Source: an uncultured Eubacteriales bacterium (GTDB lineage Bacteria; Bacillota; Clostridia; Oscillospirales; UBA644). Taken from it: DNA of 64,000 nt. A program made the position numbers and the translations under genes. The stretch's first letter is position 1. Each line of letters opens with the position of its first letter. This document shows, one piece after another, positions 42,913 through 51,277 of this stretch. The notes beneath the pieces were generated by a model, which was not told the origin of the DNA, searched no databases, and worked only from the letters and a program-made list of their open reading frames with translations. Location of the stretch: assembly GCA_900547165.1 (NCBI GenBank), contig URFZ01000009.1, forward strand, positions 15,343 to 79,342. The letters run 5' to 3'.

Positions 42913-43187
42913 TGCCATATATCATTGTCGGCGTAGCACTTATAGTTATCGGCGTTCTTTGGCTTTCGCTGTATATTTTCACGTCACGCAAAACGACCGT
43001 GGAGACTACGGACATGAATCCCGTAAACGCCACCGAAGCGGATATTGCGCGCGTTGAAGAAGCACAGCGCAAATTGCGTGCGACATATATAAAAACGGCT
43101 GTCAATATGCTTGTTCCGTGTTTGTTTATCGGAGTGGGAATATTCTGTCTTGCCGTTGCCGTTGTCCGCTTTGCAGGCTTGATTTAG
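42909..43187 (+). CDS. Small membrane protein, two helices
   Basis: 92 residues: helix 1 (about 3-24), a charged and probably helical loop (about 26-62, ATEADIARVEEAQRKLRATY), helix 2 (about 64-88). No family recognised. ATG overlaps the phosphatase stop in ATGA, so the two are translated together. It ends ahead of a terminator hairpin. Confidence 0.6.
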   Translation: MMPYIIVGVALIVIGVLWLSLYIFTSRKTTVETTDMNPVNATEADIARVEEAQRKLRATYIKTAVNMLVPCLFIGVGIFCLAVAVVRFAGLI

Positions 43188-43242
43188 GCTTGTCTGTCTT
43201 GATTTTAAGCGTGACATATCTTTATTTAATTGCATAAAAATC

Positions 43243-43271
43243 GCAGACCGCAGTTTTGAACCGCGGTCTGC
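43243..43271. terminator. Terminator hairpin, near copy of the one at 18263
   Basis: A 9-bp stem GCAGACCGC/GCGGTCTGC plus three inner pairs, loop TTG, then TTTT. It lies between convergent genes. The sequence before it (TTTAATTGCATAAA) is also shared with 18234-18250. Confidence 0.75.
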
Positions 43272-43290
43272 TTTTGTGTTTATCAAGATT

Positions 43291-44145
43291 TTATCTGAGG
43301 GGGATTTTTGCGACTTCTTCGTCGTTTTCTCCGAGCAGACAGAAGTTTCCCAAATTCGGCAGTCTGTCTCTGCAATCGCATTGCCAAACGACTTTTTTGT
43401 CGGGCGTGACTTCAAAGACGGGAACGCCCTCTCCGTTATGCCCGTGTCCGAGCCAGTTTGTGCAAACGATGTTTCCGTTTTTGCGGAGTTGTATCCCGAG
43501 CAGCCAACAGATGTTGATTTCGGGAACGTCTTCGTTCGTCAAAGACCAAACTTCGTTTCCTTTTTCATCGAGTTCGAAAAGCCCCTCCATGCAGGAGTAA
43601 ACAACGTTGCCGTCGGGACGGATAACCGCGCCGAAAGTGTCGGGACGGGTGTCAAACTCTTTGAGCGTTTTTCCCGCTTCGTCAAGAAAAACTATTTTCT
43701 TTGAGCCGGGGGAGACTATCATATACGTTCCGTTTTCGAGTTTTCTCGCCATGCGCATTGTTTCGTGCGGCTCGTCGCCTTTATAATCGAACGGTATCGT
43801 TTTTACGATGTTTCCCTTGTCGTCTGTTTCAACGATTCGTTTTTGTCTCAATTCTCCGACGAGAACTCCGCCGTTTTCAAGCGGCTGACAGGTGAATACT
43901 TCGTGTTCGGTTGTATATTGGAACAGCGTTTTTCCGCTTCTGTCAATGATTCTTGCACCGCTTCCGTTTTTGCCGTAATGACAGAAAAGTATTCTGTCAT
44001 CGGAAAGATGCCAAAGGTCAAACACGGTCAGCGCGGTGTCGATTTTCCAGATAACCTCTCCGCTTTCGTTCACTTCGACAAGTTCTTCCGTCTCGGTGTC
44101 AGTCGCTAAAAAAGAATATCTGTTTTCGCCTTTAACAGTCTTCAT
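43291..44145 (-). CDS. Cytoplasmic beta-propeller protein (PQQ/arylsulfotransferase-like repeats)
   Basis: 284 residues, no signal peptide. Repeating strand units of the type VNESGEVIWKID, IDRSGKTLFQY, TDDKGNIVKTI, LDEAGKTLKEFD, LDEKGNEVWSL and VTPDKKVVWQCD give about six propeller blades. Similar proteins are annotated as PQQ-like or aryl-sulfotransferase-like propellers, but I see no catalytic residue set, so no enzyme name is justified. It starts 12 bp after the Fe-alcohol dehydrogenase gene with AAAGGAC upstream and is thus co-transcribed with it; a sensor or scaffold role for that pathway is possible. Confidence 0.65.
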   Translation of the reverse strand: MKTVKGENRYSFLATDTETEELVEVNESGEVIWKIDTALTVFDLWHLSDDRILFCHYGKNGSGARIIDRSGKTLFQYTTEHEVFTCQPLENGGVLVGELRQKRIVETDDKGNIVKTIPFDYKGDEPHETMRMARKLENGTYMIVSPGSKKIVFLDEAGKTLKEFDTRPDTFGAVIRPDGNVVYSCMEGLFELDEKGNEVWSLTNEDVPEINICWLLGIQLRKNGNIVCTNWLGHGHNGEGVPVFEVTPDKKVVWQCDCRDRLPNLGNFCLLGENDEEVAKIPLR

Positions 44146-44157
44146 ACAAAGCGTCCT

Positions 44158-45372
44158 TTATTCAAAATCGTATGCCATGTTGAGTATGGTCATCAGTCCG
44201 TCTCTGCCTATCTTCGGAATGGACGGAAGATTGCCGTCCGCGTCGCAGCCGTGTGCGATAACTTCGTCGGCTATCTTGTCAAGATCTTCTTTCGGAACGT
44301 TGACGGATTTAAGATTTACGGGAACGCCGACTTCTTTGACGAACGCAACGAATTTGTCAATGCACTCGTCAGCAACGTCGATATCTTTTCTTCCTTCTCT
44401 GTCAAGTCTGAAAATTCTGTATCCGAGTTCAGCAAATCTTGCCGCTCTTTCATCGTTCAGGTGTGCGGTGTAGCGGAAGAACGCGGGCATGATAACCGCA
44501 AGCGTTACGCCGTGGTCAATGTCGTAAAGCGCAGAGAGAACGTGTCCTATCTGATGGCAGGGCGTGGGTGCTGCAAGTCCCGCTTGCAGATAGCCGTTCC
44601 AAGTCAGCGTGGAAGCCCATTGAAGCGACGCTCTTGCCTGAATGTCGTCGGGGTCTTTGAAAATCTTCCTGATAAGATCCATTACCGCCATGAGAAGTCC
44701 CTCGTGGCATCTGTCCTGAACAGGGGAGTTCTGGTCGCCGTTCAGATACGCTTCAAGAACGTGGGACATTGCGTCAACCGCTCCCGCAGCCATCGGGAAT
44801 TTGGGAAGCGTCGCCGTTACGCAGGGGTCCATTACGCAGATCTTCGGATAAAGAACGGGCGCCCAGATATATGCTTTTTCGTGCGTTCTGTCATTTGTTG
44901 CAACCGCTACATTGTTCGTTTCTGAAGAAGTTGCGGATTTTGTCGGTATCATAATCGTGGGAAGCGTGTCCGTCGGGGGAACTGCAACCGCCTTGTCGTG
45001 ACGGGAAACAAACATCTTCCACGGGTCGCCGTCGTATTTAACGCCCGCACCTATCGCTTTTGCTGAGTCCATAACGCTGCCGCCGCCGAGCGCAACGATA
45101 ACTTCTATGCCTTCTTTTCTGCATATATCTATCGCTTCTTCGATGTCGGAAAGACGCGGATTCGGTTTTACCTTGAAAAATTCTGTGACGGTAACGCCCG
45201 CATCTTTGAAACTCTTATCGAGTTTTGCAAGCAATTCGTTGAAAAAATCGTGTACGTCGTAGGTGACGAGCATTGCCTTTGTGCCGTACTCTTTGGTATA
45301 TTTTCCGATATTCTCGGCTTCACCGGGACCGAAGATGATACGGACAGGGTTGTAAAGTTCAAAGTTAAGCAT
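44158..45372 (-). CDS. Iron-containing alcohol dehydrogenase (butanol-dehydrogenase-like)
   Basis: 404 residues of the group III Fe-ADH family: a Rossmann-like N-terminal half with the NAD(P) motif GGGSVMDSAKAI, and a helical C-terminal half with metal ligands in DAMSHVLEAYL, PCHQIGHVLS and DIDHGVTLAVIMP. The start IIFGPGEAENIG resembles YqhD/BDH NADPH-dependent aldehyde reductases. It reduces aldehydes to alcohols or the reverse in the cytoplasm. It is divergent from the aldehyde dehydrogenase operon across a shared palindromic promoter region. Confidence 0.88.
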   Translation of the reverse strand: MLNFELYNPVRIIFGPGEAENIGKYTKEYGTKAMLVTYDVHDFFNELLAKLDKSFKDAGVTVTEFFKVKPNPRLSDIEEAIDICRKEGIEVIVALGGGSVMDSAKAIGAGVKYDGDPWKMFVSRHDKAVAVPPTDTLPTIMIPTKSATSSETNNVAVATNDRTHEKAYIWAPVLYPKICVMDPCVTATLPKFPMAAGAVDAMSHVLEAYLNGDQNSPVQDRCHEGLLMAVMDLIRKIFKDPDDIQARASLQWASTLTWNGYLQAGLAAPTPCHQIGHVLSALYDIDHGVTLAVIMPAFFRYTAHLNDERAARFAELGYRIFRLDREGRKDIDVADECIDKFVAFVKEVGVPVNLKSVNVPKEDLDKIADEVIAHGCDADGNLPSIPKIGRDGLMTILNMAYDFE

Positions 45373-45408
45373 AAAACTGCCCTCTTTCGTTGTTTTATTG
45401 ATGTTAAT

Positions 45409-45437
45409 ATCTTATCATTTATTGTATGTTTTGTCAA
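45409..45437 (-). promoter_or_regulatory. Promoter of the Fe-ADH/propeller unit
   Basis: Minus strand: -35 TTGACA (45437-45432), 17-nt spacer, -10 TAAGAT (45414-45409), 37 bases before the ATG. Confidence 0.6.
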
Positions 45438-45464
45438 GAGATATTCTCTTTTTTTCTTGACAAA
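45430..45464. promoter_or_regulatory. Palindromic control region between divergent promoters
   Basis: Perfect 10-bp arms TTTGTCAAGA (45430-45439) and TCTTGACAAA (45455-45464) contain the -35 boxes of both divergent promoters. A smaller palindrome AAGAGATATTCTCTT (45436-45450) overlaps the left arm. One dimeric regulator could control both operons here. Confidence 0.5.
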
Positions 45465-45485
45465 CGGGTTATTATATTGTATAAT
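45457..45485 (+). promoter_or_regulatory. Consensus SigA promoter of the aldehyde dehydrogenase operon
   Basis: -35 TTGACA (45457-45462), 17-nt spacer, -10 TATAAT (45480-45485): both hexamers are perfect. The leader to the ATG at 45616 is about 125 nt. Confidence 0.88.
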
Positions 45486-45615
45486 GTGAATTGGAATAAA
45501 ATGTCGTGCGCAGACCGTTTGCGCCGACCGAAAGGCTGTGCCCGAATACAGTGAATCTTGTGCGTTTTCGGGTATTGTTCGCAAATTAAATACAATAACA
45601 GAGAGGTGTCCGATT

Positions 45616-47049
45616 ATGCAGATGATAATCAACGGCGAGTACAGAGATTCGAGATCAGGCAAGACTTTTGACAACATCAACCCCTATACCGGCGATCTTG
45701 TTTGCAAAGTCGCGAGCGGTACTGCGGAAGATTTTGAAGAAGCCGCAAGGATAGCGAAAGCGTCTCAACCCGCTTGGGCGGCAACCCCGTTTTACGAAAG
45801 AGCGGCTATAATCAAAAGATTTGTCGCTTATGTCCGTGAAGACCTTGAAAAGATTGCAAAAGTTGTGACCGCAGAGGGCGGAAAAACGATAACCGACGCA
45901 AGAGGCGAACTTGAATGTCTTTGCATGGTTTTTGAGTCGTTCCTCGAAGCCGCACGTCATCTTTACGGCAATTCCGTACCCCTTAACGCAGAGCCGAGAA
46001 CTCAGGGCGACATTATTTTCACCGTCAGAGAGCCCATCGGCGTATTTGCCACGATCACCCCGTTCAATTTCCCCATAGAACTTTATGCTCATAAGGTTGC
46101 GCCCGTTATCATAACAGGCAACGCCGTTATAATCAAGCCCGCGTCCGATACTCCGATGGCTGCGATGATGCTTACCGAACTTCTTCTCAAAGCGGGCGTT
46201 CCCGCAGGCGTTTGTCACTTCATTACGGGCAGCGGCAGAGAAGTGGGCGCATGGCTTTCGCAGACGACCAACATTGACGGCGTAAGTTTCACAGGTTCGA
46301 CGCCTGTCGGCAGAGAACTTATGAAAGGCGGCGCGCATAATCTTCAACACGTCTTCCTCGAACTCGGCGGCAACGACCCCTACGTCGTTTTTGATTCCGC
46401 GGATATGGAAGTCGCGGTAAGAGAGGCTGTCGGCGGCAGAGTTTACAATGCGGGACAGACTTGCTGCGCAAATAAGAGATTTATAATTCAGAACACCGTC
46501 AAAGCCGAATTTACCGAAAAACTCATCGCGGCTCTGAAAGAAGTCAAAGTGGGCGATCCCGCAGACCCCGCAACCGCTATGGGTTGTCTTGTTTCCGAAA
46601 AAGCGGCAAAGGGCATAGAGGAAGAAATAAACAAGGTTATCGCAGACGGCGGCAAACTTCTTTACGGCGGCAAGCGCAACGGCGCGTTTATCGACCCGAC
46701 CGTTATCGAGGTTTCGAAAGATTCCGAAGTTGCAAACGACCTTGAAATCTTCGGACCCGTGTTCCCGATAATCGGATTCGATACTTTTGACGAAGCTGTT
46801 GAGATAGCAAATCAGACTTCGTTCGGACTTTCTTCCGGCGTTATCACGCAGGATATCAACCTTGCGATGAAGTTTGCAAACAAAGTTCAGGCGGGAACGT
46901 GCGTTATCAACTCTTCGGGCAACTACCGCTCCGTTCATCAGCCGTTCGGCGGATATAAGCAGACAGGCATAGGCAGAGAGGGTACAAGCCATACTCTTTA
47001 TGAAGTAACGCAGGAAAAATCCATTGTTATTAAAAATTGCCTGAAATAA
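45616..47049 (+). CDS. NAD(P)-dependent aldehyde dehydrogenase (GabD-like)
   Basis: 477 residues. ALDH marks: TPFNFPIELYAHKVAP, the catalytic Glu in LELGGNDPYVVF, and the catalytic Cys in NAGQTCC (Cys283 or Cys284). GFTGSTPVGREL-type cofactor loop is present as SFTGSTPVGREL. It oxidises an aldehyde to its acid. The pattern resembles succinate-semialdehyde or lactaldehyde dehydrogenases; the substrate is open. ATG 45616 has GAGAGG upstream; the frame extends back to 45538 without an RBS. First gene of a five-gene unit. Confidence 0.88.
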   Translation: MQMIINGEYRDSRSGKTFDNINPYTGDLVCKVASGTAEDFEEAARIAKASQPAWAATPFYERAAIIKRFVAYVREDLEKIAKVVTAEGGKTITDARGELECLCMVFESFLEAARHLYGNSVPLNAEPRTQGDIIFTVREPIGVFATITPFNFPIELYAHKVAPVIITGNAVIIKPASDTPMAAMMLTELLLKAGVPAGVCHFITGSGREVGAWLSQTTNIDGVSFTGSTPVGRELMKGGAHNLQHVFLELGGNDPYVVFDSADMEVAVREAVGGRVYNAGQTCCANKRFIIQNTVKAEFTEKLIAALKEVKVGDPADPATAMGCLVSEKAAKGIEEEINKVIADGGKLLYGGKRNGAFIDPTVIEVSKDSEVANDLEIFGPVFPIIGFDTFDEAVEIANQTSFGLSSGVITQDINLAMKFANKVQAGTCVINSSGNYRSVHQPFGGYKQTGIGREGTSHTLYEVTQEKSIVIKNCLK

Positions 47050-47102
47050 GATAAAATTTTAAGTTGTATAAAAATAAATAATATATTTTGAGGTGAAATG
47101 CT

Positions 47103-47957
47103 TTGTTAAGCGCAGAAAAAATCCTTGAGTTGAAACTCAAAGCCAACGAGATAAGAAAAGAGACCGTGAAAACGATCGCTTCTATCGGCGTAGGACATAT
47201 CGGCGGCTCTCTTTCCATTGCCGACGTTATGGCTGTTCTTTACTTTGACGAGATGAAAGTTGACCCCAAGAACCCGAAATGGGACGGCAGAGACTGGCTC
47301 GTTGTTTCCAAAGGACACTCCGGTCCCGCAATTTACAGCACACTTGCAATCAAAGGTTTCTTTGACAGAGAAATGCTGTACACTCTCAACAAGCCCAACA
47401 CGAATCTTCCGTCGCACTGCGATATGAGAAAAACTCCCGGTATCGATATGACGACAGGTTCTCTCGGTCAGGGCGCTTCCGCAGCCGCGGGTATCGCGCT
47501 CGGCAATAAAATGGACGGCAAAGACGACACTTATACCTATCTTATACTCGGCGACGGTGAGTCCCAGGAAGGTCAGGTTTGGGAAATGGCTATGTTTGCC
47601 GCTCACAGAAAACTCGGCAACCTTATCGGCTTTACCGACTACAACAAATTGCAGATAGACGGCGCAACCGACGATGTTTGCTCTCTCGGCGACATTGTTG
47701 CGAAATACAAGGCTTTCGGCTGGGATTGCGTAATGGTAAACGGTCATGACGTTGCCGCCATTCACGACGCTATCGAAGCCGCAAAGACCGTAAAGGACAA
47801 GCCCTCTATGATAATCCTTGACACGATAAAGGGCAAGGGTATCTCCGCGCTTGAAGGCAAAGCAAGCTGCCATAACGCAAACATAAACGCGGAACAATGC
47901 GCCGAATACGTTGCGGAACTTGACGCGGAAGCAGAAGCAATTAAGGAGGGCAAATAA
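47103..47957 (+). CDS. Transketolase, N-terminal subunit
   Basis: 284 residues, the thiamine-diphosphate-binding half of a split transketolase: GVGHIGGSLSIADVMAVLYF, SKGHSGPAIYSTLA, TGSLGQGASAAAGIAL and GDGESQEGQVWEMA (the ThDP GDG...N motif). It moves two-carbon ketol units between sugar phosphates together with the next protein. The start is TTG 47103 with GAGGTGA upstream. Split enzymes are common in Clostridia; placement in this operon points to a special ketose or aldehyde substrate. Confidence 0.93.
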   Translation: MLSAEKILELKLKANEIRKETVKTIASIGVGHIGGSLSIADVMAVLYFDEMKVDPKNPKWDGRDWLVVSKGHSGPAIYSTLAIKGFFDREMLYTLNKPNTNLPSHCDMRKTPGIDMTTGSLGQGASAAAGIALGNKMDGKDDTYTYLILGDGESQEGQVWEMAMFAAHRKLGNLIGFTDYNKLQIDGATDDVCSLGDIVAKYKAFGWDCVMVNGHDVAAIHDAIEAAKTVKDKPSMIILDTIKGKGISALEGKASCHNANINAEQCAEYVAELDAEAEAIKEGK

Positions 47958-47958
47958 G

Positions 47959-48927
47959 ATGGGATTCAAAGTCAGAAATGAAGTCGTTGCGGAAAAGACC
48001 GCAATGAGAGACGCTTTCTGCCAGACCCTTATCGAACTGGCAAAGAAAGATGATAGGATCTGCCTTCTTGACGCAGACCTTATGGGTGCAATGGGAACAA
48101 AACCCTTTGCAAAGGAACTTCCCGAAAGAACCGTTGACTGCGGTATTCAGGAAGCAAATATGATAGGTGTTGCGGCAGGTCTTTCCGCAGAGGGAAAAAT
48201 CCCGTTCGCTCACACGTTCGGTATCTTCGCAACAAGAAGAGCCTGCGACCAGATATTCGTATCCTGCGCTTATGCGGGACGTACCGTTAAAATAATCGGC
48301 TCCGACCCCGGCGTTACCGCAGCTCTCAACGGCGGTACTCACATGCCGTTTGAAGACCTCGGAATAATGAGAGGTATGCCCGAAGTAACCGTTATCGAGC
48401 CGACCGATGTAACCATGCTCAAAGATCTTCTTCCGAAGATAGCAGCCAAACCCGGCGTTGACTATCTGCGTCTTGTAAGAAAATCCTGCGAGGCTATATA
48501 CGAAGAGGGTTCGACCTTTGAAATAGGCAAAGCAAACGTTCTCCGCGAGGGTGACGATGTTGCAATTATCGCAATGGGTTACTGTGTGGGACAGGCTCTC
48601 ATAGCAGCAAAAGAACTTGAAGAAAAAGGTATCAAAGCGACCGTTATAGATATGTTCACTTTGAAACCTCTTGACAGACAGGCTGTTATCGACGCAGCGA
48701 AGAAAACAGGCACCGTCGTTACCGTTGAAAACCACTATGTCAACAACGGTCTCGGTTCCGCCGTTGCGGAAGTTCTCTGCGAAGAGTGCCCGACGCCGCT
48801 TATCAGACTCGGTTCTCAGGATAAGTTCGGTGAAGTCGGAAGCCGTGACTTCCTTGCCGCAAAGTTCGGTATAAATGCCGAGGCTATTGTCAAGGCTGCG
48901 GAAAAAGCGGTTGCAAACAAGAAATAA
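47959..48927 (+). CDS. Transketolase, C-terminal subunit
   Basis: 322 residues, holding the pyrimidine-binding and C-terminal domains of the split transketolase: DLMGAMGTKPFAKELPERT, DCGIQEANMIGVAAGLSAEG with the catalytic Glu, FATRRACDQIFVSCAY, and a C-terminal GLGSAVAEVLCEE. ATG 47959 lies one base after the stop of the N-subunit and follows AAGGAGG; the frame runs back to 47911 inside that gene but without support. The two chains should form one heterotetrameric enzyme. Confidence 0.93.
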   Translation: MGFKVRNEVVAEKTAMRDAFCQTLIELAKKDDRICLLDADLMGAMGTKPFAKELPERTVDCGIQEANMIGVAAGLSAEGKIPFAHTFGIFATRRACDQIFVSCAYAGRTVKIIGSDPGVTAALNGGTHMPFEDLGIMRGMPEVTVIEPTDVTMLKDLLPKIAAKPGVDYLRLVRKSCEAIYEEGSTFEIGKANVLREGDDVAIIAMGYCVGQALIAAKELEEKGIKATVIDMFTLKPLDRQAVIDAAKKTGTVVTVENHYVNNGLGSAVAEVLCEECPTPLIRLGSQDKFGEVGSRDFLAAKFGINAEAIVKAAEKAVANKK

Positions 48928-48996
48928 ATCTGCATTTTATTATAACGATACAGCGTGTGCCGAGTCACACGCTGTATCAACGAAGAGGTAATCTGT

Positions 48997-50112
48997 ATGA
49001 AATCTTTCAGAATAGTTCCAGAAATCAAGATGTGCGATACGTTCGACGAGTTCATTGTGAATTTCGGGCTTAACGAAAGAGACCTTATTTTGACGGACGG
49101 TTTTCTTCGCGATAATTTCGTGACCCCGAAAAATCTGCCGTGTCACGTTGTCGCGCAGGACGATTTCGGCGGCGGCGAGCCGTCTTCAACAAAAGTGAAC
49201 GCTATATTGAAAGAGGTTTCGAAGTTCGATTATGACCGCGTTATCGCGATAGGCGGCGGCACGGCGATAGATATTTCGAAAATACTTTCGCTTGACAGCG
49301 TTGACGACCTGCTTGCCGTTTTTAAGGGCGAAAAACCCGCTGTCAGAAAAAGAAAACTCGTTATTATTCCCACCACTTGCGGCACGGGAAGCGAAGTGAC
49401 GAATATTTCGATAGTTGCTTTTGAGGAATTGAACACGAAGTTCGGACTTGCAAAAGACGAACTTTATGCGGACACGGCGGTGCTTTGCCCCGAATTCCTG
49501 AAAGGGCTTCCGTATAAAGTATTTATTTTCAGTTCCGTTGACGCGCTTATACATGCGATAGAAAGTTATCTTTCTCCGAAAGCAAGCGATATTTCGCGCT
49601 TCTTCTCTGTAGAGGCGATAAAACGTATTCTCGGCGGTTATGTTGAAATGCGTGAAAAGGGTGCGGAACACAGAAAAGAAATCATGGATTCGTTTGTCCT
49701 CGGCAGTACCTATGCGGGTGTTGCATTCGGAAACGCGGGGTGCGGACTTGTTCATGCAATGTCTTATCCGCTCAGCGGAGAGTATCATATCGCGCACGGC
49801 GAGGCAAACCACAAAATGCTTATGAGCGTGCTTCATTATTACGATAATGCGCTTCCGAACGGCGATATAAAGAGCCTTTATTCGCTGTTCGCCGAAATCC
49901 TCGGCTGCGACGAAAAAGATGCGCTCAATGAATTTGAAACGCTTTTCAATTCGCTGATAGAAAGAAAACCGCTGTCCGCTTACGGCGCAGACGAAGCAAA
50001 ACTCAAAGAGTTTGCCGCACAGGTCGTCAAAACTCAACAGAGGCTGCTTGCGAATGCGTATGTTCCGACAAGCGAAGAACAAATGGTAGAAATTTACAGA
50101 CCCGTTCTGTAA
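48997..50112 (+). CDS. Iron-containing alcohol dehydrogenase, 4-hydroxybutyrate dehydrogenase-like
   Basis: 371 residues. Cofactor loop IAIGGGTAIDISKILSL; IPTTCGTGSEVTNISIV; metal ligands in SVDALIHAIESYL, GLVHAMSYPL and YHIAHGEANH. The blocks DELYADTAVL and PEFLKGLPYKVF are close to what I recall of clostridial 4-hydroxybutyrate dehydrogenase, which reduces succinate semialdehyde. That identity is from memory and the true substrate may differ. ATG 48997 has AGAGGTAA upstream and is preceded by a short hairpin (GTGTGCCGAGTCACAC, 48954-48969). Confidence 0.8.
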   Translation: MKSFRIVPEIKMCDTFDEFIVNFGLNERDLILTDGFLRDNFVTPKNLPCHVVAQDDFGGGEPSSTKVNAILKEVSKFDYDRVIAIGGGTAIDISKILSLDSVDDLLAVFKGEKPAVRKRKLVIIPTTCGTGSEVTNISIVAFEELNTKFGLAKDELYADTAVLCPEFLKGLPYKVFIFSSVDALIHAIESYLSPKASDISRFFSVEAIKRILGGYVEMREKGAEHRKEIMDSFVLGSTYAGVAFGNAGCGLVHAMSYPLSGEYHIAHGEANHKMLMSVLHYYDNALPNGDIKSLYSLFAEILGCDEKDALNEFETLFNSLIERKPLSAYGADEAKLKEFAAQVVKTQQRLLANAYVPTSEEQMVEIYRPVL

Positions 50113-50142
50113 ACGTATTTATATAAGAAAGAGATGAACGGT

Positions 50143-51174
50143 ATGAAAGCCATAAGAAAACTTAAAGAGGGCGCGGGCTTTGTCGAAATGTGCGATATTC
50201 CCGAGCCGAAATGCGGAAAAACCGATGTCAAAATAAAGGTTGAAGCAGTCGGAATCTGCGGAACCGACATTAAAATAGAACACGGCACAACATGGTCGAA
50301 TCCTCCCGTAACGCTCGGTCACGAACTCAGCGGCGTTGTTGCGGAAGTCGGCGAAGATGTAAAAAGCGTCAAAGTCGGCGACAGAGTTGTTACCGAAACC
50401 GGCAACATTGTTTGCGGACATTGCTACTATTGCAATACCGGTAACTTCCTTATGTGTAAGGACAGACTTTCGATTGGCTACGGCTGTGACGGCGGTATGG
50501 CGCAGTATTGCGTTGTCCGTGAGGCTATTATACATAAGCTTCCCGATTCCATTCCGTTTGATGCAGGTTCTCTTTGCGAGCCCGCTGCAGTTTCCGTTCA
50601 CGCCGTTTACGACGCTGTTCCCGTTATCCCGACAGATGTTGTCGTTGTAGAGGGCTGCGGTGCGATAGGGCTTCTTGTTGCGCAGCTTGTAAAGGGTTTC
50701 GGCGCGACCGTTATCATAACCGGCCTTACAAACGACGCGCTTCGCCTTGAAACGGCAAAGAAACTCGGTATCGACTATGCCGTTGATATTCAAAAAGAGG
50801 ATGTTGCTGCGCTTGTTGACAAACTTACAGGTGGTATGGGAGCGGATATCGTTTACGAATGCTCCGGAGCAAAGGCAAGCATCCGTCTCGGTATGTCGCT
50901 TTTGAAGAGAATGGGTGCGCTTGTTCAGATAGGTCTGACAGCAAAAGATGTTAAGATTGAATACTCTCTTCTTACGGCACGTCAGATAAAACTCGTCGGC
51001 ACGTTCGGTCATAAATGGCAGAGTTGGGATACCGCGCTCAAACTTATGCAGCAGGGCAAACTCAACTGTGACGCTCTTATAACCCACCGTTTTAAAATGG
51101 ATGATTGGAAAGAAGCGTTCGGAGTTGCCGACCGTGCAGAGGGTATCAAGGTCGTAATTTTCCCGAATAAGTAA
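50143..51174 (+). CDS. Zinc-dependent alcohol dehydrogenase (sorbitol/threonine dehydrogenase-like MDR)
   Basis: 343 residues. Catalytic zinc ligands in GICGTDIKIEHG and LGHELSGVV; four-Cys structural zinc loop CGHCYYCNTGNFLMC; Rossmann motif VVEGCGAIGLLVAQL. Members oxidise polyols, threonine or related secondary alcohols with NAD(P). Last gene of the aldehyde dehydrogenase operon, 30 bp after the previous one, and closed by a terminator. ATG 50143 matches the family start MKAIR; ATG 50134 is an alternative. Which alcohol it uses is unknown. Confidence 0.88.
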   Translation: MKAIRKLKEGAGFVEMCDIPEPKCGKTDVKIKVEAVGICGTDIKIEHGTTWSNPPVTLGHELSGVVAEVGEDVKSVKVGDRVVTETGNIVCGHCYYCNTGNFLMCKDRLSIGYGCDGGMAQYCVVREAIIHKLPDSIPFDAGSLCEPAAVSVHAVYDAVPVIPTDVVVVEGCGAIGLLVAQLVKGFGATVIITGLTNDALRLETAKKLGIDYAVDIQKEDVAALVDKLTGGMGADIVYECSGAKASIRLGMSLLKRMGALVQIGLTAKDVKIEYSLLTARQIKLVGTFGHKWQSWDTALKLMQQGKLNCDALITHRFKMDDWKEAFGVADRAEGIKVVIFPNK

Positions 51175-51221
51175 TTAAAAAGGGTAGGCTGCGTATTTTT
51201 CAGCTTATATATAAGAAAATC

Positions 51222-51248
51222 CCCCGTCGCTCAAAACGAGCGGCGGGG
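51222..51248. terminator. Bidirectional terminator
   Basis: An 11-bp GC-rich stem (51222-51232 with 51238-51248, loop AAAAC) with AAAAT before and TTTT after. It lies between convergent genes. Confidence 0.85.
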
Positions 51249-51277
51249 TTTTGCGCTTATTTGTAAAAAATCTCTGT

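Noticed and set aside
45655..46992. 445-residue open frame on the minus strand inside the aldehyde dehydrogenase gene
   Set aside because: It lies fully opposite a clear ALDH gene, has no ribosome binding site and an odd Cys/Phe/Arg-rich composition. It follows from codon bias on the other strand.
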